A stretch of DNA of 64,000 nucleotides. Source: Anagrus nilaparvatae (taxonomy: Eukaryota > Arthropoda > Insecta > Hymenoptera > Mymaridae). Both the position numbers and the translations under genes were made by a program. The notes beneath the pieces are model-generated. The model saw only the letters and a list, made by a program, of their open reading frames with translations. It ran no database searches and was not told the DNA's origin. Each line of letters starts with the position of its first letter. Within the stretch, counting starts at the first letter, position 1. Where the stretch lies: the NCBI GenBank assembly GCA_022575985.1, contig JAKSXM010000137.1, forward strand, positions 11,736,001 to 11,800,000, written 5' to 3'. Below, piece after piece: positions 35,741 through 48,550 of the stretch.

Positions 35741-35889
35741 GGGCGGAGAGTTTTGGAAGTGAGCAAAAATAAATATATTCCCTTATAGATAAGTGGCTAA
35801 AAATTTCATCCTTATAGTAAAATTTCACGCTCTTTCAGAATCTGACATTAGTTTTCACCTACACTCCCTCACTTCCAAACCCTCCGCCC
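35741..35889. mobile_element. 149-bp MITE
   Basis: GGGCGGAGAGTTTTGGAAGT at the left and ACTTCCAAACCCTCCGCCC at the right are inverted ends of about 22 bp. It lies immediately beside the previous element's terminus. No target duplication is certain. Confidence 0.65.
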
Positions 35890-36989
35890 AAGTTGAATTT
35901 ACAAAGTCTAAAAAATAAAAAAAAGTTATAAATAATTAATTCTAAATTATAAATCTTCACTTTGGTAAGAATTTGAATTTATTCAAAAACATCTATATCC
36001 AAAACATAAAAGTTATTATCGCCAAAATTAAAAACTATTATATTCTAATAAATTTTTAAATTCTCAGTATTTTAGAACTCGACGACAGCAAAAGCACGAC
36101 GAATTTTTATTTTTATAATTAATTAGTTCAATTTATTATTTTTTATTTTATTGATGGCTTTAAAAAAATAATAAAATTTCAAATAAAATACTAAATTTTT
36201 AATTAAAAAAAAAGTTTTATGTATCTTTTAGTATAGCAGGCGTAATTAATGCAATTATTGTAACTCTTATAAATTTTATAATACATCATAAGGTATTTTA
36301 TATTATATAATAAATAATAAAAAGAAAAAAGTGGAAATAATATATGAGAAAAAAATTATAAGTATGTATAATGTATTATACACTTAAGGTAACATACGTT
36401 TCTTTTTTTTTTTACGTCAGATAAAAATAACAAATTTTATTTTACCTCTATTGTAACGAATATAATATCTAAGAACATTAATAATGATAATTCATAAAGA
36501 AAAAGTTATTGCTTTGTGTATATTTTTAATACACTGGAAAAATTTGATGGTTCTTGCTGTCAGGGTGAGAATTAATTTTTTTTTTGTAATTGGTAAAGAA
36601 ATTTGGTTATAGATTGAAGGGTAATTTGGAGGGTAGCGAATCATTTTTTATTTTTTTGAATTGCTTATGGATCTAAATTTTTGGATTTTTCTGATTCACA
36701 TATTGTGAATAATTTTATTAAAAAAAAAAAAAAACTATTTCTTGACAAACTGTATAAAAAAAAGGTTCATAGAAATCGACTCTCCCTCTCTCTCTGCACA
36801 AAAATAAGTACTTTCAGAAAATTTTGGGTTTCTGGGTCATATTCTTGATTTTTGGCTGCCGTTTTTGTTTTTTTATCCTGCTTTGGTAAATTGATTCAAA
36901 ATTTTCTTATTTTCCTGCCAAATTTTTATTTTGATGTTAAAAATATTTATAGGAAATTTTGCGCAGAATTTGATTCCGAGATTCCAAAT
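35890..36989. other. AT-rich, nothing recognisable
   Basis: No gene recognised; a short CT run lies near 36782. Confidence 0.4.
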
Positions 36990-37555
36990 TTCCTCACCCA
37001 TAAATTAGCAAAAACTATCCTTAAAAGGTTGTTTATGCTATTTTCGCACTTTCAGTGTCCAGATTTGGTTCACATGAATTTTTGGGTCACTGAACAAGAA
37101 ATTTGGGGATTTTTTTATGAAACCCAAATAAACTATATCTGGAAACTGAAAGTGCGAATATAACAAAACCAATCTTATAGGGGGTGAGAAATTAATTTTT
37201 CACCAAAAATTCTCCAAAATTCTTGTTCAGCAACCCAAAAAATTCGTATAGTCCAAACCTGGACACTGAAAGTACAAAAATAATAAAAACAAACTTTTAG
37301 GGGTAGTTTTTGCTAATTTAAGGGTGAGGAATTAATTTTTGATAAAAATGCCTCGAATTTCTTGTTCATCGTCCCTAAAAACCCATATTAACCGAATATG
37401 AACACTGAAAGTGCAAAAATTTCACAAACACCCCTTTTTAGTGGTATTTTTGGTAATTTAAGGGTGAAATATTAATTTTTCACAAAAAAGTTCCTGAAAT
37501 TCAGAAACCCTATAAACCAAATTGGTGGTTTCCGGAAACAAATCAGGCAAAACCT
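36990..37555. repeat. ~130-bp repeat array with one inverted unit
   Basis: Units carry ACTGAAAGTGCGAA, AGGGGTAGTTTTTGCTAATT, TAAGGGTGA.AAATTAATTTT and AATTCTTGTTCA. ACTGAA falls at 37145, 37265 and 37404 (spacings 120 and 139). The first unit (36990-37115) is in the opposite orientation. The ORF at 36852 is an artefact. Confidence 0.65.
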
Positions 37556-38152
37556 TGTATTGATGACTGGAGTATAAATATTGGTGAGTATTTAATTTTA
37601 ATTATATTGAGTTTTCATAAATTTTATTTGAATTAAATAGCATATAAGTACTTTTGGAATATAAATTAAAATGTTTAATTAAAATTTAATTATTTAATTA
37701 ATGATTTTTATATCGACTAAACATTGAAACAATTATTTTATATAACTTTTTTTCAATACCAAAATTACGAATGAATAATTATGTTTAATAAACAAAAAGT
37801 AATTAAATATTTTTAAAAAATTTCGTGACGAGAAAAAGTTTTTTTGTATTTTATTTTTCATATGTTTGTGTTTTAAATAATAAGTTAGCTAATTAGTTAT
37901 CGCAAAATTTAAATCTAAAAAAAAACAGCACAAATTATTGTTATAACATGTGGTGATATTAAAGTGGTTATTAAAAGTTATTGTTAAAAATTATTAAAAT
38001 CATTAATAATTTGATACTTAACACGCAAGAAATTTTATATAAACGTTTACGATATTAAAAAATTAGTATAATAGTGGGTATAAAGTAGTTTTTTTGAATT
38101 AGAAAAAGTGTAGTTACATGATTTTTTTGCAATTATAATAAGAAAATGAAAT
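37556..38152. other. AT-rich, nothing recognisable
   Basis: No structure recognised. Confidence 0.35.
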
Positions 38153-38465
38153 GAAAAAAACTTATAACTGGTTTATGTTTTCACACAAGCAACGATCATG
38201 GAACATGTTCACTTATAACAGTTTTAACGTATGCTCCCTAATTATTATAAGTCCTAAAACCGAAATTACGATAAACCTCGAAATATAAATTATCCTAAGT
38301 CCGTAAACCTAAAGTATTCTAAGTTCTTATTCTTATCAGGCCTTGAATCCTACTTCAAATTATTGTCCCTAAATCGAAAATATTCTAAGTCCATTTCACC
38401 CCCCCCCCCCTGCCGAGCCGAACTTTTTCAAATACCCCATTCAATGTACATGTTTCATGTTAAAA
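38153..38465 (-). repeat. AACATG-ended repeat, copy F
   Basis: AAAACTTATAACTGGTTTAT..CACACAAGCAACGATCATGGAACATGTT opens it. Then come CTAAGTCC units, a C12 tract near 38400 and a terminal ACATGTTTCATGTTAAAA. A near full-length copy. Confidence 0.7.
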
Positions 38466-39956
38466 TGATAATTTGTGTGGTCGTGAATAAGATTTTTGGG
38501 ATATTGTGGTGCCAAATGACATTAAAATACAAATTAGAATAAACAGTATTTTCAGCTGGGACTATGAAGTTGCAAAATTTTTGCGGATGATTACAAGAGT
38601 CGTGAATTTATTGGGTGATTAAGCCAAATACCAAAACGTGAATAATTATAGGAAGTGTCTTAAACGGTCCTAAAGTTTGCGAATACTTTATGAAAAGGGC
38701 GAAAAATATAATAAGTTAAAAGAGTAGATCTTCAACTTTAGTGGATTTTAAACATTGTTTGTTAGGGTGTACTTTTTAAGCACTTTGAAAACCTGAAACG
38801 ATTTCGTGACCTAAAGATTACACCGTTCATACATCGGTTGTATATTTGACGCACAATTACCGTGTATTGAGTGTAATGCCCTTGAATAATTATCTTTTAT
38901 TCTTTTTTTAAATTATAAAATAATTTAATATTTGGCTCATCCATATTTAATTAAAATTTAATATTATCAGTACATTATAATGTCAATGAATCTATTGATT
39001 TACAAATAACCACGAAGTCAGGTTGCTCTGCTTGACTTTTGCTTTTAAAGCTTGAAAATTCAGGGAAGATTAAAAAAAGCATTCAATTTCTTAAAAGACA
39101 ATTTCAAAGATTAAACTAGTCATATCCTGAAATCAAAAAAGCCCTGTAAAGTATAATGTTTAATACAATTTAATTATTTTTGACTTAAATATGCAAAATT
39201 TGAAAAATATCCAGGGTCAACCTTCATATATTTATTATTTATAAAAAATGATTGACACATTAATGTAATATTCATTGATTAATATTTGAATATTAAAACA
39301 TTAAAATATATATTTTTTTTCTTTTATATTAAAAGATTAATTATAATAGAATGCAATAATGATTATACAATATCAAAAAATAAAATTTAATTTATTTTAT
39401 TTTATTTATTTTTAATTCATTTTTTTGCTAATAATATCTTTGTAAAAAATAAATTAAAAAATAAAATATATATAGGTATTCTATTTTTCTTTTTTTATTT
39501 ATTAATCATTCTGCATAAAATGAAATATATTCGATTCGTAGTTAATTTTTTTTATTTAGTTACAAAAAAAAATCTGTTTTTTTTATTAGCTCGAAATAAT
39601 TCAAAAAAGGTCAGAAAATTTTTTTCTTTGCAAAATTATGGAATTTTTATGCAAAAATATTTTTTTTTCAAGAAGGAATTAAAAATAAATGGCACCACTT
39701 AGTAGCCAAGGAAATTTCAGGTATTAAAATAGTACTTAAAAGTTATTTTATCTTAAATAAAACCCGAGAAATATTACAAAATATGTTGCTAGTTTTAAGA
39801 TTCAAAATTTAATATTCTAAATTATTTGATATTTGAATAAAAGATCAATGGTAAGGTCAAGAAAGAAAATTCATTAAGTTTTTTCTATAATTTTTCGTCA
39901 ATTTAATTTTTTATGCTAAAATTAATCTTGGATATAAATCATTTTTTCGAATCTAT
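38466..39956. other. AT-rich, nothing recognisable
   Basis: A patch near 39010-39060 (CAGGTTGCTCTGCTTGAC) resembles one at 40717-40740, so the DNA beyond copies F and G may be a decayed duplicate. Otherwise unremarkable. Confidence 0.3.
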
Positions 39957-40372
39957 TAAAAAAATTTATAACTGGTTTGTGTAACTACGCAACCAACGAG
40001 CATGGAACATGTTCACTCATAACAGTAATAAATCCAAAAACCGAAATCACAATAAATCCCGAAATATAAATTATCCTATAAACTTAAAGTATTCAAAGTT
40101 GTTGTTGTTATCAGGGCCTGACCCCCACTTTCAAATTACTCTAAGTCCCTAAATCGAAAATATTCTAAGTCCATTTCACCCCCCCCCCTAAAAACGTCAC
40201 TTTTTCACCCCTCCTAAAAACTTCAATTTTTGACCCCCCCACCGCCCCCTAAAAACGACAATTTTTCACCCCCCCCCCCTAAAAACGTCACTTTTTCATC
40301 CCCCCCCTGCCTAGCCAAACTTTTTCAAATACCCCGTCCAATGAACATGTTCCATGTTAACATAAATTTAGG
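39957..40372 (-). repeat. AACATG-ended repeat, copy G, expanded minisatellite
   Basis: Same ends as copy F. The C-rich part (40177-40315) is expanded to four units of about 27 bp, each CCCCCCC.TAAAAACGTCAC then TTTTTCA. The proline-rich ORF at 40230-40436 is a read-through of these units, not a gene. Confidence 0.75.
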
Positions 40373-41413
40373 GATAATTTTAATTTTTGACTACATAAGT
40401 CTCAAGGATGGTCAGCAGAAATTGAAACAGATTTAAATATTTATAATCTGAAGGCGCTATGTAAAATCTGAAGCATTTTTATTACTTAGTTGTTATGTTA
40501 TTGGGCTCAAAAGTTGTAATTTTATATTCAGTTTAAAGGGTAAAAATAGTATATGTGGCACCAATTGCAATTCAAGTTCTAAATTGATGATTAAAAGTTA
40601 AAAATGTACTAAATTTACAAAGCCCATAAGCTTGCCAAAAATAGGGTACCCATGAACTTTTGAAGTAAAATTTTCCATTTTTTTGACAAGTCAAGTTCAA
40701 ACAATAATTACACTGTCAGGTTACTCAGCTTGAACATTGCTTGAACATTGCAAAGCAGTTTTTTTTGTATTTTAAATTAATTTTTAAAATATTCAAGCAA
40801 ATTCTCAAATGATAATAAAATTCAAGCATAGAGAATTCTATTTTAAATAAAAATTTCAAAATTCTGCGATAGTCGAAGACTATAACTGTTACAGTATTTA
40901 GATTAAAATAAAAAAGTACAGCAATAATTATAAAAACTACTAATAACAATGTTAAAAAAAATTATGTTAAAAAATGAAAATTAAAAAAAAAATATTAACG
41001 TTTTTTCTAAACTTTATGTAATTTATCATTTATTTGTAATCTATACAGATAGTAATTTTTTATCGTTCAGTTTTTATGTGCGTCTGACTATAATAAGACT
41101 TGTACTACTTCCGATGACCCTATACACGCGCGCAAAAAAACCTAACATTATTTTTTATTTTTTGAATTGATTAATAATTATTATTTAATATTTATAGAAA
41201 TTTTTTTTTATTTATAAATTATTTTGTAAGATAAAAGGGGATTATAAAGAAATAACTATTTTTAGGATAACTTATTTTTTATTAAATATAGAATAATCTA
41301 CGCATATTAGCCTGATTTTGTTGATTATATATGTAAGAAAAAACGGTATCAGATTATTGGCACAGCGGTTCCTCAAGCAATAACAAAATATTTTTAATGG
41401 TCTAATTTATCTA
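40373..41413. other. AT-rich, nothing recognisable
   Basis: No gene recognised; see the entry at 38466 for a weak similarity near 40717. Confidence 0.35.
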
Positions 41414-41500
41414 ATCTCTCTATATTATAAAATTCTAACCGCTGCCGCCGACACGATACATTTGGGTTGGTACGTTTGGGCACCCTAGGAAATGATAAGG
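41414..41500 (+). mobile_element. Possible Helitron 5' end
   Basis: AATCTCTCTATATTATAAAA resembles the TC-start, TATA-rich 5' terminus of Helitrons. It is followed by an unusually GC-rich stretch (CGCTGCCGCCGACACG, GGGTTGGTACGTTTGGGC) ending in CTAG. No 3' hairpin or Rep/helicase is visible. Confidence 0.3.
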
Positions 41501-41584
41501 AATGTCTAAAAACTAATACTTCCATATAAGAAAACTAGGTACTACGTCCGAATTTAAAATTTTCTTAATTCTTGTCGTTCAGTT

Positions 41585-41683
41585 TCAGGTTGTTTGCAAT
41601 TGATTAAGAGAGAAAAAAAAATTCTACTAGCCACAAGCGAAGTTTTGCTAACCGCAAGCGTATTTTTTTCAGTATAGCATTAC
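41585..41683. repeat. Half-copy of the CACTGAAAAAAATC MITE
   Basis: GTTTCAGGTTGTTTGCAATTG, TCTACTAGCCACAAGCG and a TATTTTTTTCAGT end align with 5350-5458. Confidence 0.55.
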
Positions 41684-44600
41684 AACTTTGAAAAGAAAAC
41701 ACTATATTTATTATTTGTAAAATATCAAATTTTCATGCAATAACAATTTTTTCCAAAGGAAAAAGGATACTTTATATTAAATATAATAATTTTTTTAGAA
41801 AATTTTATACTCCAAATTTCATTGCAAAATATGCTTTTGAAATAAAAGCTCGAATTTCGAGTATCGTTCATAGAAGCCTCTTATGATTCTAAATTATATG
41901 TTTTTAATTTGTAGCAATAATTATTTTAACATAATTAAATTAAAAAATAAACTATTTTCCAACAATAGTAAATGTAATTTACTCGAAATAAGGCCAATGT
42001 CATTTATCAATAATATTCAATAATTTGCATATAAAAAAGATATAAAAATATTTTAATCAGTTAATTTAAATAATAAGTACTTTTAATTGATGCGGTCTAA
42101 TTATTTTTCTTTTTTTTTACTGCGTTAGAATGTAAATAATTAAATTTTAAGTATATTTTTCTCCTGGCTATTTAAATAGATAGACGGATTTGTGCCAAAT
42201 AATTTTCTTTATTATTCGAAAAATTTGAAGGTTCTAAAAATTATTACTGGAGAAATTTGATACTATACTAAAAAAATTTTACACTTGCGGTGAACAAAAA
42301 ATTTTTTTTTTGGAAACCTTTATTGATTTTTTTGAAGAAGAGTAATTTTTTGAAATATTTTTTCAATCTTTGGTTAAATAATAAAAAGTGAATTTCAAAA
42401 TTTTTGCTAAAAAATAGGCAAATATATTCAAATTTTGCAAAAAACCTAAAAGGGGTAGTTTTTCTGGGCATTAGCTCCTATGCTCAAGAAAGCTCAAGAC
42501 CCTAATTATCGGAATCAGTGACCTAGGGGATACAAAATCCAGCAATAAATGTGTTCCGATGGATGGGGCTATAATACATGTTATGTTTTATTTATAATCA
42601 TTTTATAACATATTTAATAGCTTTAAATTTATGTAAAATATCGTTCTATGTAATTGATATTGTTTTGAATTAAATTTAATTATTTTGAATTATTTAAAAA
42701 TAAAAGCTGTTTTATAATAATAAAACATAGAAAAAATAATTATGATAATAATTAATAAATTAAAATAATAAAACATGCTCGTAGCTATGTGAATTTATTA
42801 ACTGATTATAAAACAATTATTCAAATTATTGCTAGATTAACATTATTATTTGTAATATTTATTTATTTGTATCTAATTTCTGTAAAAAAAATGTATTAAA
42901 TACGAATCTTTTTTATGCTTAAATAAATAATTAAAAAATGGCGTAAAATGGACTGTGTTTTTCAGGTTGATTCTACAAAATTGATTTATTTTATTAAAGA
43001 AATTGAAAAATTAAGAAAAAAAGTAAAATTATATAAAATTTTGATCTCCCTATAGGCGAACATTGAACAAAAGTCTATTCTCGTATTTATTTTTAGTTGT
43101 TTGAAATGTTGCAAAAAAACGTTTTAAAAAATTTTTTACTTATTGTTAGCTGGTCGCTATGTCCTAGGAGATTAAAAAAAATTATTTGTAGAATTTTTTT
43201 TCCTAAGTTTATATGCCGTTATGCAATAATTTAAAAAAAATCTAAAGTTTGTTTGATTCGGATTCCTCCATGAGCAAAGTGTTTTGGATCTTTTCTTTAA
43301 TTTTTTTTACCTTAAAGTCGTTTAAAACTATATTTAATTTTCAATATTTTTGGACGTTACATTCTAATTTTGAAAAGTAAGTATAATTTTGTTCTTATGT
43401 ATTAATTATCGAAGCTTGTGTGCAAACAATGACCGAAAAATCCACTTTCCAACCTCGTTAATTTTTTGCAGAAAGGAACTTAAGCAAAATGTTTTCCTGC
43501 AAAATCTTCGTTATTATGTGCCTTTTCCAGGATTTAAAAAAGTCAATTTTCTCCTCCACCCTCCTATTCATTAAAGAAAAATGTTAAAAAAGGCCATTTT
43601 TTATACCACAGAAGATCCGAAAACATTAAAAAGTAATGACGTTTTCTTCATTTTTATTCGATTTAGGGATAGTTTTGATCCCCATTTTGATCCCCTGGAG
43701 AGGGGTCAGTACATTGTATAATGGTTAAAATACTATAAAAGATTCTTATATTATGTAAGAAAATAAGCTTACATCGTGTTTTTTCAATTTTTTCTTACTT
43801 TTAAGGTAATCAACCCTAATAATTAGCATTAATAATCGCAAAAATATCTGTTGATATCTATTCAGCAAAAATGGCTACATGGCTTAGAAAATATTGAATA
43901 TTTTCTTGAAAATTTGAAAAGCCAAGAAAAAAAACTACTCATGTTTTTAAGAAAAAATGTTACCCATGGCAAAAATTTTGAATTCAGAATCGGATTCAAA
44001 CTGTATATGTTTAACTAATATTAACCTGCATAGAATAACGAATTTACTAAAGTGCAAATAAAATTTGTTCTATTTGTATGTTATCTATCTAAAAATAATA
44101 TTATTTTACGTGCAATTTTATTTAGATTACAAAAGTCTAAAAGGAATCGAAAATTTGAATTTCTCTTAATTCACTCGAATTGCTTAAAATAATAATTATT
44201 TAAAACCTATTAAATTAACAGTATGTTTTACGATCTCCCTGATACTAATGTCAGATATAATTTTGTCAAATCACCTGTTTTAAGGTTTTAATTTCTTTTA
44301 AAAAATATGCAAGTTACCGCAAAGTTTTAAAATTTATTTAACTTTTAAGGAATTGATATTTTTTTAGAAAATTACCAAAACAATGAAAACGTTTGAAATC
44401 GAGAAGAATCTTAAGTAGATTTATATTTACGTACGAGTTTAATTTACGATTAAAATAACATATACTTTATTGATAATAGTCAAGTAATTTTATCCTGAGA
44501 GATCATTCACATATATTGATAGCTTAGGAATTCTTTTATCTTGGTGTCCTTTTTTGAGTGTTTTCGTATCTTTATTATACATTTTGTATAATAATTGAAA

Positions 44601-44774
44601 ACTTTTATCTAAAAATTGATACGAATAATTAAATTATTTAAAAATAAATTTAAGTTAATATTGGGTACCCACTATTTCGAAAATTTCATCTAACAGCTTA
44701 CTAATTTAATAGTTATTGGATTAAAATGTTGAAAATGTAAAGCATTCCTTATATTAAAATAAAATCACAGGGGG
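41684..44774. other. AT-rich, nothing recognisable
   Basis: 3 kb without a recognised gene or element. Short GC patches (42475-42570, 43650-43710) have no identifiable content. Confidence 0.4.
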
Positions 44775-45685
44775 TTGTTTAGTTACTGGCTACCACCAAA
44801 TTTGGTCTACTATAGGGTCGCTGATCACGAATTTTGGAGTCCTAGCTATGAAAAAAACTTATAACCGATTTGTGTTAACACAGCCTAAATGCATGTTTAC
44901 TTGTTTATTTCCAGCTGAGGGCTAGGTATAATACAAATGTTTCTCAACATTACAATACAATTTTCTAATTTTATAATTTGTAATTATGACCTTACTAGAT
45001 GTTAAGATTTTAAACCCAAACTATTATGATTCCCTAAAAGCGTATTATTCTAGGTCCTTAAATCAAAGTTATTCAAGCTCCTAAACTCAAACTATTCCAA
45101 GTCCCTAAATCAAAATTATTTCAAGGACCTAAACCTGATGAATTATTCTAAGTCCAGATTTTTCAAAGTCCCTAAATTAAAATTATTCTAAGACTCATTA
45201 GACCCCCGCCTTAATTTTCAAGTTCTGAGGTACTCCCTCCCTATAAACATGTTCCATGTTAAAATTCACCCTTAAATTAGCAAAAACTACCCCTAAAAGG
45301 AGTAATATTGCAATTTTTGTGCTTTCAGTGTTTAAGCTTGAGTGTCAAGGTCCTGTTTACTAATACTAATTTTCTCTTCACCCTAAAATTTGCAAAACGT
45401 GAAATATATCAAAAATACTTTTTACTAATTTAAGGGTGAAGTGCAAACTTTATATAGCTAGGTCCCTGAAATTCGTGATCCAAAATTATCATATTTAGCG
45501 ACTCAAAAAACCTATTTACAGCAAATCTGAACGCTCAAAGTGCGAATACATAAAAAGTACCCCTTTTCACGGGTAGCTTTTGCTGATTTAAGGGTGAAAA
45601 GTACATTTCTTGCATAAATGATTCCAAAATTTGTAATTAGCGACCCAAAAAACCTATAGCAGACCAAATCTGGTGGTAGTCAATA
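44775..45685. repeat. ~130-bp repeat array split by copy H
   Basis: CTACCACCAAATTTGGTCTACTATAGGGTCGCTGATC stands left of the insertion. CACCCTTAAATTAGCAAAAA and two further units (TTAGCGAC.CAAAAAACCTAT) stand right of it, ending in ACCAAATCTGGTGGTAGTC. Confidence 0.6.
44851..45263 (-). repeat. AACATG-ended repeat, copy H
   Basis: The copy is longer than the others because it has about seven TCCCTAAATCAAAATTATT-like units of 22-28 bp (45030-45195). It lies inside the ~130-bp array, so it inserted after that array formed. Confidence 0.7.
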
Positions 45686-46304
45686 ACTATATACCCCCCC
45701 CCCCCCCACCGATTTCACTGGACAGTACTGTTAAAAAAATTATAAATATAAAATCAGTAAATTGTTGATGGTAGTGTTTCAATTTGTTTAAAATTTTAAG
45801 TTAATCTCAAATCTTCTATAAAATCTTTATTCATAGATTACGTAAATTATAAATAAAAAAAAATTTAATTATTGATCTTCATATTGTAGGCGGAAACAAA
45901 AAATAATAATTAAAAAAGAATAATAATTTTTATAAATATAAAAATACTGATACCAATTCTGAAAGAATGATATAAATAACGCCAGTTTTTATCCTTCGAT
46001 TTATGCTTTAAAAAAAAAATTGTAAAAGAAAATGAAACTCTGAGTGGTTATTTTTTTTTTTTTTTATATTTCGATGAAAGTAGGTAATCGGAAAAGGAAA
46101 ACGCATGCATGCTGTAAAAAAGATAAATAAAAGATAATTTATAAGAAAAAGTAAGTTATATGTTCTGTAAAACATATATATTATATATATTTTAAATACA
46201 CATTGGACTATTCATGTTATAAATCAGCTAAAAAAATTGACTTTTTCGTATTATCAAGTTTTTCTCTCATTCAGCTGTGTAATAGTATGCAAAATACAAA
46301 TTAC
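45686..46304. other. C tract and AT-rich spacer
   Basis: A C tract of about 14 bases (45685-45698), then AT-rich sequence with no feature. Confidence 0.4.
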
Positions 46305-47002
46305 AATTTTATTTTAGCCAATAAACCAAATGCCTATTTTTAACCAAAAATGACTAATTTTTAAATAGTTGCCGAAATTGTAATTTTTGATGAGCATGGG
46401 TTGTGTAGGTTTTTAGTCTCAAAAATTTTCTAAAAGCACCAAATTTCTAAAAATTTTTTACTTGTTTTATTTCCTTGAGTCGTTTTTGAAAAATTGCTCT
46501 TTAAAGTTAAAGTTTTTTTTTAAATCATGAAAATGGGGCTCTGACTTGAAATTATCATATCTAGCAAATTAATCATTAAAGAGGAGCGAATATAGAACTT
46601 ATGGAAAATTAAAGGTTATAGAAAATTTTTGAAACCTATTTTCGTTGAAAATCACAATTTTGGTAACAATTTAAAAATTGTTCATTCTGGGCCAAAAATG
46701 GCCATTCAGTTAATTGGCTCTATCGATAATAGAATTGATGATTAAACATTGCAGTTTTTGAGTCTTGGAAATATTGTAATTTTTAGCAAAAATAAAAATG
46801 AGACATATCCAAAAGTATTTTGCTTAACTTATAAGGTATTAGCTTTATACTGTTACCAAAAAACCCTATTTTAAAACATTGAGACCTAAAAGGCCCATTG
46901 GCATGGAGGAGGGTGGTCGGCATAATTTTTTAGCAAAAAAAATTTATCCATTACTAATTAGTCTAATTTGGTGTTCCAAAAGTACTGAAATCCTCTCGTA
47001 AG
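46305..47002. mobile_element. Foldback family copy, left end missing
   Basis: It starts inside the left arm (TTTTAGCCAATAAACCAAATGCC) and keeps the spacer and the whole right arm to TTGGTGTTCCAAAAGTACTG, AAATCCTCTCG, then TAA. Arms are well diverged; an older copy than 1475-2458. Confidence 0.65.
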
Positions 47003-48238
47003 TTGAAATTTTCATTTTTAAACCTCAAATAATTTTCCGATTTTCCAAGTCGGAGGACCTAAAAACATACTAATTGATCTTTCTGGGTAATATGGGGGTT
47101 TCAAATTCTTATATAGATTCTATCATTTTGAAAAATTAAATAAAAATTTCTGGTATCAGAAAATGAAAAAGTGCTCCTGAAATTCGTTTCTTTTGTCCCT
47201 GAAAATGGAGATTTTATCTAATAAGGGTATTATGAAGAAAATTCAATGCTACTTATTTTAACATACACCAGCTTGGAAATTCGGAAAATCAATTTTGGTT
47301 AAAAAATGTAAAATTCTTTCTTCGACAACTCATGAATTTTTATTAATCCTTGTTATGAACACAGTTCATTTTAACTAGCTTTTTTAGTATGTCATATTGA
47401 AAAAGGGGGATTTTTTTCGGTGTCAGAATCACAAATTTTCTACCAGAGATTCGTTTTTCTCGGCCTCTATTTTTGCTTATATCTAGCTGATATCGAATAA
47501 TAAATGAATTCACTTAGAGAGGATACATATTTTAACTGCTTTCGTTTCATTTCGGATACTTAATTGATATGAATAATAATTTTGAGCTTCATTCATCAAT
47601 AATTACACCAAATAAAGTTATCGTTCCATCTGAATTTAAAATTGACTTACTTTATATTTTAAATTACTTATTAAAAAATTGATTGATAAATAAATTTTAA
47701 TTATTTTAATAAAATATAAATCTCGATATAAATTATAATAATATTTTATACCTAATGGTAAAATAAATGGAACACATAATATTTATTAAATAATAGAATA
47801 GAATGAATACATAATGAATTTATTTACTACTTACAAATAACTAATTTAATAATTTTATTTTAAAAAAATTTTAATAATTGTGTAATCAAAATTTTATTTT
47901 GTTCATTAAAATATGAAAAAATAAATAAATTTAAAAAAAAAATCTATATATTCTCTTTAATAAATCCTGCAAGATTATTTTTACATAAAAGAAATATCAT
48001 ATAAAACTTAGCTAAGCTATACTAGTTTATGCTTACGCAAAAAAAAATCTAATTACATTTACATAAGATTTTATTTTTAATTATTTTTTCTTGTTTTTTT
48101 TTATGTATGAACATTAAATTTTAAATTTCCTTTTTCTCTATTTTCACCTTTTTATTAAACAAACTAAAAATATTTTTTATGTATTTTCGTATCCATATGG
48201 GTAATTTCAAAATAAATCGTTACAGAGAAAGAATTTTT
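47003..48238. other. AT-rich spacer
   Basis: ATTTTCCGATTTTCCAAG near 47031 and CTTGGAAATTCGGAAAAT near 47272 form a weak inverted pair, otherwise nothing. Confidence 0.35.
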
Positions 48239-48550
48239 AAAATGGAATATGTTCATTGAAGGTTACCTGAAAAAGTCCCTTGCAGTAGGGGGAGATGGGG
48301 GTTAAAAATTGACGTTTTTAGGGGAGAGGGATTAAATAGACTTTTAATATTTTTGATCTAGAGACCACGAATTCAGGAGCAGAGGGGGGGGGTCAAATAG
48401 TCTTACGATAATTTCAATTTAGGGACTTATTTTAATTTTGGTTCTAGGACTTATAATAATCAGGGAATATAAGTTAAAACTGTTATAAGTTAACATGTTC
48501 CATGTTCGTTGGTTATGTGAATACACAAACGAGTTATAACTTTTTTTTTT
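48239..48550 (+). repeat. AACATG-ended repeat, copy I
   Basis: GGAATATGTTCATTGAAGG opens it. It holds one G-rich AAATTGACGTTTTTAGGGG unit, a G-rich tract, GGACTTATTTTAATTTTGG units and AACATGTTCCATGTTCGTTG, then the CACAAACGAGTTATAA end. Confidence 0.65.

Noticed and set aside
36852..37163. 103-codon ORF
   Set aside because: Most of it lies in two oppositely oriented ~130-bp repeat units.
40230..40436. Proline-rich 68-codon ORF
   Set aside because: It is a frame through C-rich minisatellite units (CCCCCC.TAAAAACG) of repeat copy G.
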